From NCBI RefSeq assembly GCF_021347895.1, contig NC_067127.1:37706916-37770915 (forward strand): a DNA stretch of 64,000 nt, read 5' to 3'. A program made the translations under genes and the position numbers. Source of the DNA: Acanthochromis polyacanthus (lineage: Eukaryota; Chordata; Actinopteri; Pomacentridae). The notes beneath the pieces are model-generated. The model did no database searches. It was given only the letters and a program-made list of their open reading frames with translations, and was not told the DNA's origin. This document shows positions 36,101-51,100 of the stretch, piece after piece (positions within the stretch are counted from its first letter, which is position 1; every line of letters begins with the position of its first letter).

Positions 36101-39100
36101 GTTGAGAAAGTGCGTTATCCGGCCAGGTTGTAACAGTCTTTATGGTGGGCCTGGCACTACGTCTGAGGGAGGTGTAGGCTGGGGGGAGCAGGAGAGAAAG
36201 GTGGTCTGACTGGCCGAGGTGGGGGAGGGGTATGGCTCTGTATGTGTGCTTAATGTTGGAATAAACGTGATCCAAAGTGTTGTCCCCTCTAGTGGAACAC
36301 TTGACATGCTGATAGAACATTGGGAGTACAGTCTTCAGGTTGGCCTTATTAAAGTCTCCTGCAATTATGTGGACACCATCCGGATGGTCCCGCTGGTGTA
36401 CGTTGATGGTGTTCAGCAGGATGGAGAGCGCCGTGTTTACGTTGGCATGTGGTGGAATATACACAGCCTCACTACTGTTAGCTCTCAGTAGAAAAAAGGG
36501 CCGGCATCTCACAGACATGTACTCGAGGTCGGGGGAACAGTGCTTGTCTATCACAGTCCCGTTGTTGCACCAGTTGTTATGGACATACATACAGAGCCCC
36601 TCTCCTCTGCTCTTACCAGAGTCCTTAGTCCTGTCCCCACGTAGCAGAGTGCGGCCCGCTAGGTGATGTCATTCTCAAAGTTTTTCAATGCCCAGACTCA
36701 TCTGACCTTTCTCCAACAATCAGCACCATGGGTTCTTCTAAGCAGCTGTCTAGAACACTGAAACTCAACATAGTTGACGCTCACAAAGCAGGAGACGGCT
36801 ATAAGAAGGTAGCAAAGCGTTTTCAGATGCTAATATCCTCTGTTCTGAATGTAATTAGAAATGGCAATCATCAGGAACAGTGGAAGTTAAAGCAAGATCT
36901 GGAAGACCAAGAAAAATATCAGACAGAACAGCTGGCAGGATTGTGAGAAAAGCAAGTGAAAAACCCACGTTTGACTGCATGATCCCTCCAGAAAGATCTG
37001 GCAGACACTGCAGTTGTGATGCACTATTCCACTATAAAGAGATACAAATGTGGGCTTCATGGAAGAGTCATCAGAAGAAAACCTCTTCTACATCCTCACC
37101 ACAAAAATCAGTGTTTGACGTTTGCAAACGAACATATAGACAAGCCTGCTGCATTTTGGAAACAAGTTCTGTGGACTGATGAGGTTAAAGTAGAACTTTA
37201 TGGCTGGAATGAGCAAAGGTACGTTTGGAGAAGAAAGGGCACAGAATTGAATGAAAAGAAGCTCTGTCCAGCTGTAAACATGGGGGTGGGTCAGTCATGC
37301 TTTGGGGCTGTATTGCAGCCAGTGGCACAGGGAACATTTCACCAGTAGAAGGAAAAATGGATTCAATAAAATTTCAGCAAATTTTGGACGCCAGCTTGAT
37401 GCCATCTGTGAAAAAGCTGAAGTTAAAGAGAGGATGGCTTCTACTAATGGATAATGATCCTAAACACACCTCAAAGTCCACGGTGGATAATGATCCTAAA
37501 CACACCTCAAAGTCCACGGTGGATTACATCAGGAGACGTGAACTGAAGGTTCTGCCACGGCCTTCACAACCTCCTGACCTCAACAAAACTGAAGATCTAT
37601 GGATAGACCTTAAAAGAGCAATGCGTGACAGACAGCCCAGAAAGCTCAAAGAACTGGAAGACTTTTGTAAGGAAGAATGGGTGAAGATACCTCAAAGAAG
37701 AACTGAAAGACTCTTACCTGGCTACAAAAAGCGTTTATGAGCTGTGATACTTTCCAAAGGGGGTGGTGCATGCTATAAACTCTGCAGGGTGCCCAAACTT
37801 TTGCAGACTCCATTATTGTGTTTTCTGTTATTTTGAAAGTGTAAATGACGGAAAGAAAATCTAACTTTATTTGACATATTATAAGAATGTGTCATCTGTA
37901 ATTTGATGCCTTTTGGAGATTTTTCCATCTTTCCTTGGCTTCTTTATGCACATTAATACAAATTTATACCTGGGGTGCCCAAAACTTTCCATCCCCACAG
38001 TACAAAACACACAAAGACACGCAATTAAACACAGTTAAACACTATCAAATATTATAAAGATCTATAAATTACTATAAAATACACAAATACATGCAATTAA
38101 ACACAGTTAAATACTATAAAATACAATTAAAAAACACAGAAAAACAATTAAACACAATAAAGCATTATAAAACACACAACAGAACACAATAAAATACTAA
38201 AAAACACAATAAAACACAGAAGCAGACTCAGGGTTTGTTACTGAGGGAATCAAGTTTGTATTTTGAGCCTCATTTATTTTTTTTAAATTAAACTGCAGCT
38301 GTGAAGAACTTGAAATTTTATTTTTAAAATAATGTTTGACACAAAAAGTGTGAAAATATAATCAAACCATAATTTCAAAACTACACTGTATTTTTTAATT
38401 TATTAGATGAAATTAAAACATTTCCAGTTCAATGCTGTGAAATTGTTTCTAAAGTTAGACATGATCAGTGAATCTGTAATTGACTGAATTTATCTTTGTA
38501 TTTACGTGTCTAATTAAAATAACATTAAACCCTGAATCTTTTAATAAACATAAAATTAACTTTTTTAAAAAGAGAATACAAAATGTTAACATGAAAAGAA
38601 ATTATAAAAAATAAGAAAAAACAACAAAATAATTACTGTTAAATCCCAAATATATGCAATTATTAGATGAAAGTGTAAAATTCAAGTTTACTGCTGTAGA
38701 TTTATTTATTTAGTCAGAAGCAGACCTGAGCATCCAGGATTTTATGATGGATGTTTGGTTTGTTCAGCTTCTAACCAGCAGGTGGTGCTGCTTCATCCTC
38801 TACAGCAGCAGAATATTCCAGTAAAAATCAAACTTACTGTTTGTTGAAAAAGTACGGTTGAGTTCCAAGTCTCTGAGAAAGAGCCTGACAGCACTGACTG
38901 ACGTCTTCATACACCTGAAATAAAAAATAAAAACAAGCAGCTGAACGTTTCTCCACTAATGAGGAGACGTTCCCTAAACCTGGAGACGTTCCCTAAACCT
39001 GGAGACGTTCCCTAAACCTGGAGACGTTCCCTAAACCTGGAGACGTTCCCTTAATCTGGAGACGTTACCTAACCCTGGAGACGTTACCTAACCCTGGAGA

Positions 39101-42100
39101 CGTTACCTAACCCTGGAGACGTTACCTAACCCTGGAGACGTTACCTAACCCTGGAGACGTTACCTAAACCCTGGAGACGTTACCTAAACCCTGGAGACGT
39201 TACCTAAACCCTGGAGACGCTACCTAAACCCTGGAGACGCTACCTAAACCCTGGAGACGTTACCTAAACCCTGGAGACGTTACCTAAACCCTGGAGACGT
39301 TACCTAAACCTGGAGACGTTACCTAAACCTGGAGACGTTTCCTAAACCCTGGAGACGTTACCTAACCCTGGAGACGTTACCTAACCCTGGAGACGTTACC
39401 TAACCCTGGAGACGTTACCTAAACCTGGAGATGTTTCCTAAACCTGGAGATGTTTCCTAAACCCTGGAGACGTTTCCTAAACCCTGGAGACGTTACCTAA
39501 CCCTGGAGACGTTTCTTACCTGCTCCAGTGTCTTCCCTCCCCAGCCGATGGCGTTCATCTTCCTCCGGACCTCCCACTGCTTCTGATAGGCCAGGATGTT
39601 ACTGAGAGGCCACGAGTACGGACTGCTGTACCTGGGACGAGAGATCTGCAAAAACACACCTGATGAGACCCCAGCACAGGTAAAATACAGCTAAACTACA
39701 GGTAAACTATGAGTAAACCAGAGGTAAACTACAGCTAAACTACAGGTAAACAACAGCTAAACTACAGGTAAACCAGAGGTAAACTACAGGTAAAAACTAC
39801 AAGCAAACCAGAGGTAAACTGCAGGTAAACTACAGCTAAACTACAGGTAAACACTACGGCTAAACTACAGGTAAACTACGAGTAAACTGCAGGTAAACTA
39901 CAGGTAAACTACGAGTAAACTGCAGGTAAACTATAGCTAAACTGCAGGTAAACACTACAGCTAAACTACAGCTAAACTACAGGCAAACACTACAGCTAAA
40001 CTACAGGTAAACTGCAGGTAAACTACGAGTAAACTGCAGGTAAACACTACAGCTAAACTACTGGTAAACCTGAGATAAACCTAAACCAGAGATAAACCAG
40101 AGATTAACATGAGACAAACCTGAGGTTAAGTCTAAACCAGAGATAAACCTGAGGTAAGCCAGAGGTAAGCCAGACGTAAACCAGACGTAAACCAGACGTA
40201 AACCTGAAGTCAACCTGAAGTAAACCTGAAGTAAACCTGAAGTAAACCTGAAGTAAACCTGAAGTCAACCTGAAGTAAACCAGAAGTAAACCAGAAGTAA
40301 ACCTGAAGTAAACCTGAAGTAAACCAGAGGTAAACCTGAAGTAAACCAGAGGTAAACCTGAAGTAAACCATAAGTAAACCTGAAGTAAACCAGAGGTAAA
40401 CCTGAAGTCAACCAGAAGTAAACCTGAAGTAAACCAGAAGTAAACCTGAAGTAAACCTGAAGTAAACCAGAGGTAAACCTGAAGTAAACCATAAGTAAAC
40501 CTGAAGTAAACCAGAGGTAAACCTGAAGTAAACCATAAGTAAACCTGAAGTAAACCAGAGGTAAACCTGAAGTAAACCTGAAGTAAACCAGAGACAAACC
40601 AGATATATTTCAGAGATAAACCAGAGGAGGAACAGACCTCAGCAGCTGTAGCGTCGTCACACCACTGGACATAGAGCTGAGGACAGGAACAGGAATATCA
40701 GCTGATTACAACAGCACACAGGTTATTTATTCATTTATTCATGTGTTGTTGGCGTGTCGTTGTACGTTGTGGGCGTGTTGTTGTACATTGTTGACGTGTA
40801 GTTGTTTGTTGTGTTCATACCTCCGCCGTCAGCAGCATATTGTTGACCAGCTCCATGTAAGCTTTCATCTCGGCTCTCTGGACGTCGTCTAAACCATCAC
40901 TCAGTGAATGACCCTGAAAGCATAAAACACAGAGATTACAACATTAACATACAATAAAATGTCTGCTTTTTTAAAGAATCCTTTTGACATACAAATACTC
41001 TGAAAATACTTCTTAATAATTCCACCAATCTTTCCTGTAATGACTCCAAGTTAATGCTGTAAATACACAAAACACATGAAGATATTAACAGAATTACAAA
41101 AAAGGATGTGAATTTACACATCTAATGTAAGTCTAAGTTAGAGGTTATTTCATTGTTTAAAAGTACATAACTAAACATAAATATCCTTTATTAGACATTA
41201 AAAAGTCAAAAATGATGCACATGATTCACAATATTTTTCAAATGTGAATTCACTGCAGCAACAAAAATTACATGTAACAATATTAACGTAATGTAGATAA
41301 TTTATGGGTGTATAAAATAACTTGACGTGTGTCAGATCAGTAATGAAGCTCTGACCATATTTTAACTTCAGCGCTACGTCACCTTAGCTTTGGTGAACTG
41401 AACAATCGGCCCCAGCTCCGACACCACCTGGTTCCCCACATGGATAAAGGGAATCTTTCCTGAAACAGGAGCAGAAGATGGAGAAAACTGAAATTAAAAA
41501 TCCATTCCTTCATGTCAGGAGCTTCTAATCACACAAAGAATCCACAAACTACACAGCCTGCAGTTCAACCAGAAACTCTCGGTGAACTCTCTGACTTCAC
41601 TGTTGTGTTAATGAGCAGAGAATGTATAGGTTTTTACACAATCTACTGAGTGCAAATGGTTTATTTAGTTAGAATTTAGAATAAAGCCTTTCACTTTAGA
41701 TTTGGTTCATTTTCCAAAAACCTAAAGATTATTTTAGTTTTTTACAGTTTCTGGCTGATAATTGATGGAATTGTGTTTCACTTTTTAAGACTGAAAATTT
41801 TGTCTCCTCATGCTGTAATTAACTCTCTCTATTTTCATAATTTCTACAAAAGGTTCAACTCAACTCTTTGACTTTTCAAAGTATAACATGCCTTTAAAAC
41901 CTGCCAGCGGGTTGTAAAGACGTTTTACTTTGAAAAGTCACCAAAATGTCTCATTTATCAGCTTGAAACTGGAAAAACAGAAGAAAAATGCTCATATTTT
42001 CTACTTTCAGCTGGTCCTTTAATGCATCATGTGTGGTTCCTTCAGGAAAATGAACCAAATCTGAGCTTTAAATGGTGACATTTCATTAAAATGAACAACT

Positions 42101-45100
42101 GCTTCCATGTTTCCAGACAAGTCCTCTCTACTCTGATCATCAGCTCGAGGAGGATGCTTCACCATGCTGGATGGATCTCCAACTACATCAAAAAAGACCT
42201 TTAAAATGGTCCAAAATGACTCAAAACTAGTCTGACACGAGCTAAAATTGTCTCAAATGAGTTGAAATTTGTCTGATGTGAGCTCAAATTGGTCCAAAAT
42301 GAGATATAAAGTCCAGAATTTTTAGTTTTTTACAGAATCTGGTTGAAGCCAGTGTTTTTTCTTTAACCCTCAAGCGACCAAGCTATTTTAGCGACTAAAA
42401 TGACCAACTGGGCTCATTTATGACCCCGCTATATTTTACACAGGAATGTCTGCTTTAGTGCCTCTTTTTGTGCTTTCTTACCTATTCCACTCCACTGCAT
42501 TTTAAGATGGATATTCTAAAGTAACCTTCTGTAATTATTCATGGCTTTAAATCATTTTTGACTCAGAGCTAAAGTAAAACCATATGAACAATATGATGCA
42601 TTGTAAGAACACAATAACATTTATTTAGACACGCTTTGTCTGCCACTTCTTTTAAAACTTTATTCCTTTTGTTTTCTCAACAGTAAATCAAAAGTACATA
42701 AAAACAAAATCTACACAAACATCTTGTCTGTATGTGTGCGATGTAACATGCAGAGAAGTATTTAGAATAGGGGCGGCTGTGGCTCAGGGGGCAGAGCCGT
42801 TCGTCCAATGCAGACACTTTACCCGCCTGAGCTCCAGTGCTGCCACTTCCACTGCTGTATGAATGTGTGTGCTGTGTAATGCAGCGCTCGATTTAAGGCC
42901 GAGAGGTCCAGTCGCCCAAATGACATTTTTTGGGCCTCCAACATACGTCAATTTAGACATTTTTAGGAGCCAAAATCAACTTTTAGTGGCCAAAAAAATG
43001 AATCCTACTTTTTTTTTTTTTTTTTTTTTTGGGGGGGGGGGGGGGTCCAGTTCCTCCTCCACGTCAACTTGTTAGCTAGAGCCGCCGAGCTATCACTGGT
43101 CGCTGAGCAAAGTGTGCCTTACAACCCCCACGGCCGTGAAAAGTCACCCACGAATGAGCAGCACATTGTCCGGAGCTTCTAGCGGGCGACTGGGACGTTG
43201 ACAGCCGGAACAGGTGCGGTTTGTCCCGGGCAGATGAGCGGTGAGGAGCGGCAGGTGTTAGCCAAGCAGCTAGCGGGGGACAGCTAGCCAGCCCGGGAGT
43301 CTGAGCAGTCTGTGGGGAGAGCAGCCGGCGGACCCGCCGAGTTAAAGATGACAGCTGCGGTGGCTTGGTGCTTTCCGTTCGCGGTGCTCAGGCTCAGTTG
43401 GTGCTGTCCTCCGGATGCCGCCACCACATTCTGGGCTGGTTCTGGATCCGACGGAGTCTCGCGGACTCCCGCGAGATGTTAACGATGTTAACATCAGCGA
43501 CAATAAAGTGTTCAAATTTGAAATTAAATCGGCGGAAATCCGCGGAAAATTGCCATCCCTGAAACTTGGATTTGGCGGTCAGAAGTCCAAATCAAAATAT
43601 TTGGGCCCCTAACCAGCGTGTTTTTTGTCATTTTTGGTCGCCAAAATCGGTTTTTAGTCGCAAATCGCGACCTGGCGGCCGTCTAAATCGAGCGCTGTAA
43701 TGTTGGTGGTGGTCAGAGGGGTTGTAGGAGTGGATTGGCAGCCAGTCAGTCTGCCCCAGGGCAGCTGTGGCTAAAAATGTAGGTCTGCCAGCTATAGTGC
43801 ACTGCAACACACTGAAATATAGCGATTAGAGGTAGAAATGAATAAATAAAACTAAGGCCTGCAATAGTGGAAAAACCTATACATCTTTCTGGGGTCATAA
43901 GTGACCCCAGAGAAGTTTCCATTATCCTTGTCACACCAGTTGGCCGATCTCTACAAAAAACTATGAGCAGCTGTAGGACAAGTCAATTGACAAAATTTAT
44001 GTAGGAAACATTTGTCAGATAAAAGATATAAAAACGGCAAATATAATTATATGACTGGGGTCATAAATGACCCCACTCGGTCCCTTGAGGGTTAAATAAC
44101 ACAGGAATGAAACGTTAAAAACCTGCTGAGTGTTTCTGTTTTTCATGGTCCTGTCTGATAAACAGTAAAAGATGAGATGTGATGAAAGCAGCTACAGGTT
44201 GTGGGGTTAATATTTTCATATTTTATTATTTAAGAACTGAACTACTGACCTGAAGGAGACATGTACTCAGCGTTCACTCTGCAAACCACCTCCACAGGTA
44301 GACCACACATCCTCAGGTAGGCCTGCAGGACAACCAACAACATAAAACAACAATAACCCAACACTAACTCAGAATAACTCAACACTAACTCAGAATAACC
44401 CAACACTAACTCAGAATAACCCAACACTAACTCAGAATAACCCAACACTAACTCAGAATAACCCAACACTAACTCAGAATGACCCAACACTAACTCAGAA
44501 TGACTCAACACTAACTCAGAATAACCCAACACTAACTCAGAATAACCCAACACTAACTCAGAATGACCCAACACTAACTCAGAATAACCCAACACTAACT
44601 CAGAATGACCCAACACTAACTCAGAATGACTCAACACTAACTCAGAATAACCCAACACTAACTCAGAATAACCCAACACTAACTCAGAATAACCCAACAC
44701 TAACTCAGAATAACCCAACACTAACTCAGAATGACCCAACACTAACTCAGAATGACCCAACACTAACTCAGAATGACCCAACACTAACTCAGAATGACTC
44801 AACACTAACTCAGAATAACCCAACACTAACTCAGAATAACCCAACACTAACTCAGAATAACCCAACACTAACTCAGAATAACCCAACACTAACTCAGAAT
44901 AACCCAACACTAACTCAGAATAACCCAACACTAACTCAGAATAACTCAACACTAACTCAGAATAACTCAACACTAACTCAGAATAACTCAACACTAACTC
45001 AGAATAACTCAACACTAACTCAGAATAACCCAACAATAACTCAGAATAACTCAACAATAACTCAGAATAACTCAGAATAACTCAACACTAACTCAGAATA

Positions 45101-48100
45101 ACTCAAAACTAACTCAGAATAACCCAACAATAACTCAGAATAACTCAACAATAACTCAGAATAACTCAACACTAACTCAGAATAACTCAACACTAACTCA
45201 GAATAACTCAACACTAACTCAGAATAACTCAACACTAACTCAGAATAACTCAACACTAACTCAGAATAACCCAACAATAACTCAGAATAACTCAACAATA
45301 ACTCAGAATAACTCAGAATAACTCAACACTAACTCAGAATAACTCAAAACTAACTCAGAATAACCCAACAATAACTCAGAATAACTCAACAATAACTCAG
45401 AATAACTCAACACTAACTCAGAATAACTCAACAATAACTCAGAATAACCAAACACTAACTCAGAATAACTTAAACAATAACTCAGAATAACTCAACAACC
45501 ACCATGTGTTCATGTCATCTTTAAGCCTCTGAACTGATCATACTGCCAAAAGAAAAGGTAAAAACAGAGAGAATGTTCAGATTTTCAAACTTCTTAATGG
45601 CAGAGAAAAATGAGTAAAGATGTTCAGAGTTCACAGCGGTAGAATAAATCTACAAATAAACACAGAATGTGGAGAAAAAATGAGAATGTTGACCTGAACA
45701 GCAAGAGATGAAGCGCAGTCTGACAGCAGAATCTGATCCTCTGAGGAAACAAAAGCACAGCAGAGTTACACAATGTTATCTAAACATTACCTAAATATTA
45801 TCTAAATATTACCTAAACATTACCTAAATATTATTTAGATATTACCTAAACATTACCTAAATATTACCTAAATATTATCTAAACATTACCTAAATATTAT
45901 CTAGATATTATCTAAACATTACCTAAACATTACCTAAATATTATCTAAACATTATCCAGATATTACCGAAACACTACCTAAATATTATCTAGATATTACC
46001 TAGATATTATCTAAATACTATCTAAATATTGTCTAGATATTATTTAGAGACATCACAGAGCAATGAGTAAATATTATCTAGATATTACCTAAACACTACC
46101 TAGATATTATCTAGATATTTAGAGACGTCATAGAACAATGACTAAATCAGTCATTTTGCTTCTTGTTTTGTTGCTTTGTGTCTTGTTTTTGTCATTTTCT
46201 GTCTCATTTTAGTATTTTGTCTCATTTCTGTCATTTTGTGTCTCGCTTATGTCAGCTTTTGTCTTGTTTTTGTCATTTTATGTCTCATTTTCGTTGTTTA
46301 CTTTCTCATTTTTGTAATTTTCTTCCTTATTTTTGACATTTTCTGTCTTGTTTTTGCCATTTTGACCTGTTTGTTTGTTTAGTTGTTTTAATGGTTTGTT
46401 TCTGGGAGGAAAACACACAGTCAAAAGAAATGCTTAGCTAGCTAGCAGCTAATGTGCATCTGTCAGGTAGACAAAGCCACAACAACCACATAAACAATAT
46501 AAAACCAGTAGAGGACAGTCAAACCAGTCAGAAGGACCAGTAGAGGACAGTTAAACCAGTCAGAAGGACCAGTAGAGGACAGTCAAACCAGTCAGAAGGA
46601 CCTGTAGAGGACAGTCAAACCAGTCAGAAGGACCTGTAGAGGACAGTTAAACCAGTCAGAAGGACCTGTAGAGGACAGTCAAACCAGTCAGAAGGACCTG
46701 TAGAGGACAGTCAAACCAGTCAGAAGGACCTGTAGAGGACAGTCAAACCAGTCAGAAGGACCAGTAGAGGACAGTCAAACCAGTCAGAAGGACCTGTAGA
46801 GGACAGTTAAACCAGTCAGAAGGACCTGTAGAGGACAGTCAAACCAGTCAGAAGGATCTGTAGAGGACAGTTAAACCAGTCAGAAGGACCTGTAGAGGAC
46901 AGTTAAACCAGTCAGAAGGACCAGTAGAGGACAGTCAAACCAGTCAGAAGGACCTGTAGAGGACAGTTAAACCAGTCAGAAGGACCTGTAGAGGACAGTT
47001 AAACCAGTCAGAAGGACCAGTAGAGGACAGTCAAACCAGTCAGAAGGACCTGTAGAGGACAGTTAAACCAGTCAGAAGGACCAGTAGAGGACAGTTAAAC
47101 CAGTCAGAAGGACCAGTAGAGGACAGTCAAACCAGTCAGAAGGACCTGTAGAGGACAGTCAAACCAGTCAGAAGGACCTGTAGAGGACAGTCAAACCAGT
47201 CAGAAGGACCAGTAGAGGACAGTCAAACCAGTCAGAAGGACCTGTAGAGGACAGTCAAACCAGTCAGAAGGACCTGTAGAGGACAGTCAAACCAGTCAGA
47301 AGGACCAGTAGAGGACAGTCAAACCAGTCAGAAGGACCTGTAGAGGACAGTCAAACCAGTCAGAAGGACCTGTAGAGGACAGTTAAACCAGTCAGAAGGA
47401 CCAGTAGAGGACAGTCAAACCAGTCAGAAGGACCTGTAGAGGACAGTCAAACCAGTCAGAAGGACCTGTAGAGGACAGTTAAACCAGTCAGAAGGACCAG
47501 TAGAGGACAGTTAAACCAGTCAGAAGGACCAGTAGAGGACAGTTAAACCAGTCAGAAGGACCTGTAGAGGACAGTCAAACCAGTCAGAAGGACCAGTAGA
47601 GGACAGTTAAACCAGTCAGAAGGACCAGTAGAGGACAGTCAAACCAGTCAGAAGGACCTGTAGAGGACAGTCAAACCAGTCAGAAGGACAGTTAGCATAA
47701 AGCTCCGCTGCAGACCCAGCAGTCTGTTCAGACACTCACCCTTCAGCGGCTGGTACAAGGTGGCGTTTTCCGGCCACGGCTCTGCAGCTGTCAGACAAAA
47801 ACAGAACAAAAGGAATGAAAGGAGACGCTGGATTACCAAGGTCACTGCAGCCGCTCAGCTTCTGCTGTTTAACTCTGAATATTACAGATTATTATTATTA
47901 TTACAGAGATTACAATCGCTAATGTTAGCTCTGGTAATTTAAAGGTTAAAAATACTAAACTATTAAAAAAACCTTTCAGGGAGTTTCAGCAACAGAGATG
48001 AGATGTATTCTGATTAAAGGCTGCTTTATGCACAGCATAAACATATGTTCCCATTTTCAAGGATTTCAACTACACAGCTCAAAAAAATTAAAGGAACACT

Positions 48101-51100
48101 TTGAAAACATATCGTATATCAAATGTGGAGAGAAAAACTGGATCTTAGCATTGATATGGACTGGATAATGTGTTAGGAATGAAAAGTGTCACATTGTTTG
48201 ATGGAATGAAAATTATCAACCCCCCAGGAAGGCTAAATTCAAGACACCCCAAAATCAAAGTGAAAAACTGATGTGGCAGGCTGGTCCATCTTTCTGAAAT
48301 TCCTTGGCAGCAACTCAAAATGGTATTCAGTAGTTTGTATGGCCTCCATGTGCTTGTATGCAGACTGACGATGTCGGGACAAGCTCTGAATGAGACGATG
48401 GATGGTGTCCTGGGGTATCTCCTCCCAGAACTGGACCAGGGCATCGCTGAGCTCCTGGACAGTCTGAGGAGCAACCTGATGGTGTCTGATGGAACAAAAC
48501 ATAATGTTCCAAAGGTGTTCTATTGGATTCAGGTCAGGTGAGCGTGGGGGACAGCTAATGGTATCAGTTCCTTCATCCTCCAGGAACTGCATGAGTTCTC
48601 TTACCACATAAGGCTGGGCATTGTCCTGGACCAGAAGGAATCCAGGACCACTGTACCAATGTAGGGTCTGGCAATGGGTCAAAGGATTTCATCCTGATAC
48701 CTAAAGGCAGTCAGAATGCCATTGTCCAGCCTGTAGAGGTCTCTATGTCCCTCCATGGATATGCCTCCCCACACCATCACTGACCCACCACCAAACCGGT
48801 CACACTGAACAATGTTACAGGCAGCAGAACGTTCTCCACGGCTTCTCCAGACCCTTTCATGTCTGTCACATGCGCTCAGGGTGAACCTGCTCTCATCTGT
48901 GAAAAGCACAGGGCACCAGTGGTGGACCTGCAGATTCCTGTGTTCTATGGCAAATGCCAGCCGAGCTCCACGGTGCCGGTCAGCGAGCACAGCGGGCACT
49001 AGAGGGCGCTGGGCCCTCAGACCACTCTCATTACATCTCTTTCTGATTGTTTGATAAGAGACATTCACACCAGTGGTCTGCTGGAGCTCATTTTGTAGAG
49101 CTATTGCAGTGCTCATCCTGGTCCTCCTTGCACAAAGGAGCAGATACCTGTCCTGCTGATCGGTTGAGGACCTTCTACAGTCCTGTCCAGCTCTCCCAGA
49201 CTAACTGTCTGTCTCCTGGAATCTCCTCCATGCTGTTGAGAATATGCTGAGCAACACAGCAAACCTTGTATTTTTCAGTTATTTGGAAAAAATTTCTGTC
49301 ACTGCAGCAAACGTTCCCGTTATTCTGGGGACGTTTGGAGTCTTTTTAGGCACATTTCCAGTAATTTGACCAAAAAATTTGAGTCATTTTGAACATTTGT
49401 TTTATAATTTTAGCAAACATTTTTTAATAATATGAACCTTTTTTTTAAAAAATTTTTGTAGGTTTTAGGTTGTTTTAGGAAATATTTGAGTCATTTTATA
49501 CAAGTTAGTCATTTTAAAATAATGAATAAATACATTTAATATTTGGGTTTCTTGGAGTTTATTTTAGAAGAATCATTTAGAAAGAACAGAATCTTCATAC
49601 ATCTACAGAAAAATGAGCAGAAACACAAACATCAGTTCTCAGATTGATTAATGATGGTTCTGACTGATGTTTAAAATACTTTTCCTCCAAAAAAAACACA
49701 CCAAATGTAGAGGTTTACTCGACCAGACTGTATTTAACTTGATTTATGGGTGGATTCTTCATCCATTAGCTCTTTTTAAAAATATGGACTGAAACTGTAA
49801 AAATTTCTGAAACATGTTGCTGAGACTATATTAATCTGTTGATATTATTAATAGCATCATTTTGGTTCCGTGCAGCTTAAAAACTGCGTTATGTGTCTTT
49901 AAACTGGTAAATAGAAGCTGTCTGTTTGTAATGTAGGACACAGAGCAGGTAAAGCAACGCAGAGACACGAGGTTAATTAGAAAAGAGATTATTTCTTTAT
50001 GACTGTTTGACCCAGATAGCCGAGCTGCTGCACTAAACTGCTCTGGTGGATAAAACAGGAGCGACTAATGCCGCTGTTAGCATAAAAAATGTAGGTCAGA
50101 TGGGATAATAATTATATTAAAAATTATACAGGAGCAGCTAAAGTTGCTGGTAACATTAAAAATATTGTTCAAATGACGTAGTAAATATTTAAAAATTAAA
50201 TATGAGCAGCTAATGCTGGTGCTAGCATAAAAAATGTACATCAGATAGGATAATAATTATTTTAAAATTATTTAGGTGCAGCTAATGTTGCTGTTAACAT
50301 ACAAAAATAAAGTTTGTGTGATCTAAAAATTATAAGTAAGCAGCTAATGTTGGAAAATTCTCCTGGTAGCATAGAAAAATAAAACTTAAGTGGTCTAATG
50401 ATTACTTTATATTAAATGTGAGCAGCTAATGTTGCTGTCGGCATAATAAATGTAGGTCAGATAGGATAATAATTGTTCAAAAATTACATGTCAGCAGCTA
50501 ATCTTGGAAAATGCTCCTGTTAGCATAAAAATTGAAGTTTAGGTAGTCTAGTAATGATTTTTTTTAATTATACGACTAGCTACTGTTGGTGTTAGCATGA
50601 AAAAATAAGGTTTGGGTGGTCTAATAATTATTTTAAAACGAGATGTGAAAGGCTAATGATAGAAATCCTGCTGTATTCCCCATCATTAGCTGCTTAAAAA
50701 TCACAAACCAACGTCAGTAAGGCTGCTGCTAGTATAAAAAAATACAGTTCAGATGGAGAAATAAATATATAAAATGATATGCAAGCTGCTAATGTTGCTG
50801 TTAGTATAATAAAAACAGTTCCGAGGGTCAAACAATTATATTAAAATGACATGAGAGGAGCTAATGCTAGTGCACAATAAAGAAAGTTTAGGTCGTCTAA
50901 TAATTATTTAAAAAATAAATGACAGTGGCTAATGTTGCTGCTACTATATTAAATATAGCTCAGAGGGTGTAATAATTATATTAAATTTAAATGAGAGCAG
51001 CTAATGTGAGAAATCCTGCTGTACTTCCATCTTTAACGCTATTTTCCATCAAACATCAGAAATGCTGCTGTTAGCTCGATAAAGCTCCGCAGAAACAGCG

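Larger units (their letters stand above)
34115..38000 (+). mobile_element. Tc1/mariner-like transposon with ~230-bp inverted repeats, in mtx2 intron 9
   Basis: The left end CAGTGGGGATGGAAAGTTTG is mirrored at the right end, and TA duplications flank both (34113-34114 and 38001-38002). The inverted repeats extend to about 34345 and from about 37770. The element is interrupted by a LINE at about 34414-36659. The transposase is dead. Confidence 0.9.
42367..44091. mobile_element. piggyBac-like element in mtx2 intron 4
   Basis: CCCTCAAGCGACC at the left and its imperfect inverse CTTGAGGG at the right are flanked on both sides by TTAA (42363-42366 and 44092-44095), the piggyBac signature. Subterminal TCATTTATGACCCC occurs inverted at both ends. 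No transposase is visible; it carries two nested insertions. Confidence 0.75.

Noticed and set aside
40265..40597. 110-codon frame of [15 protein letters not shown] repeats
   Set aside because: Repeat of mtx2 intron 7 in an open frame.
42766..42840. tRNA gene
   Set aside because: Head of a common fish SINE-like repeat with degenerate arms.
44242..45057. 271-codon minus-strand frame with YSELVLG repeats
   Set aside because: It is the 21-bp minisatellite read in a frame without stops. Only its last part is coding, as mtx2 exon 4 after a proper acceptor.
46495..47690. CRISPR-like repeat-spacer look
   Set aside because: The whole 32-bp unit is repeated with point variants, with no unrelated spacers, inside a vertebrate intron.
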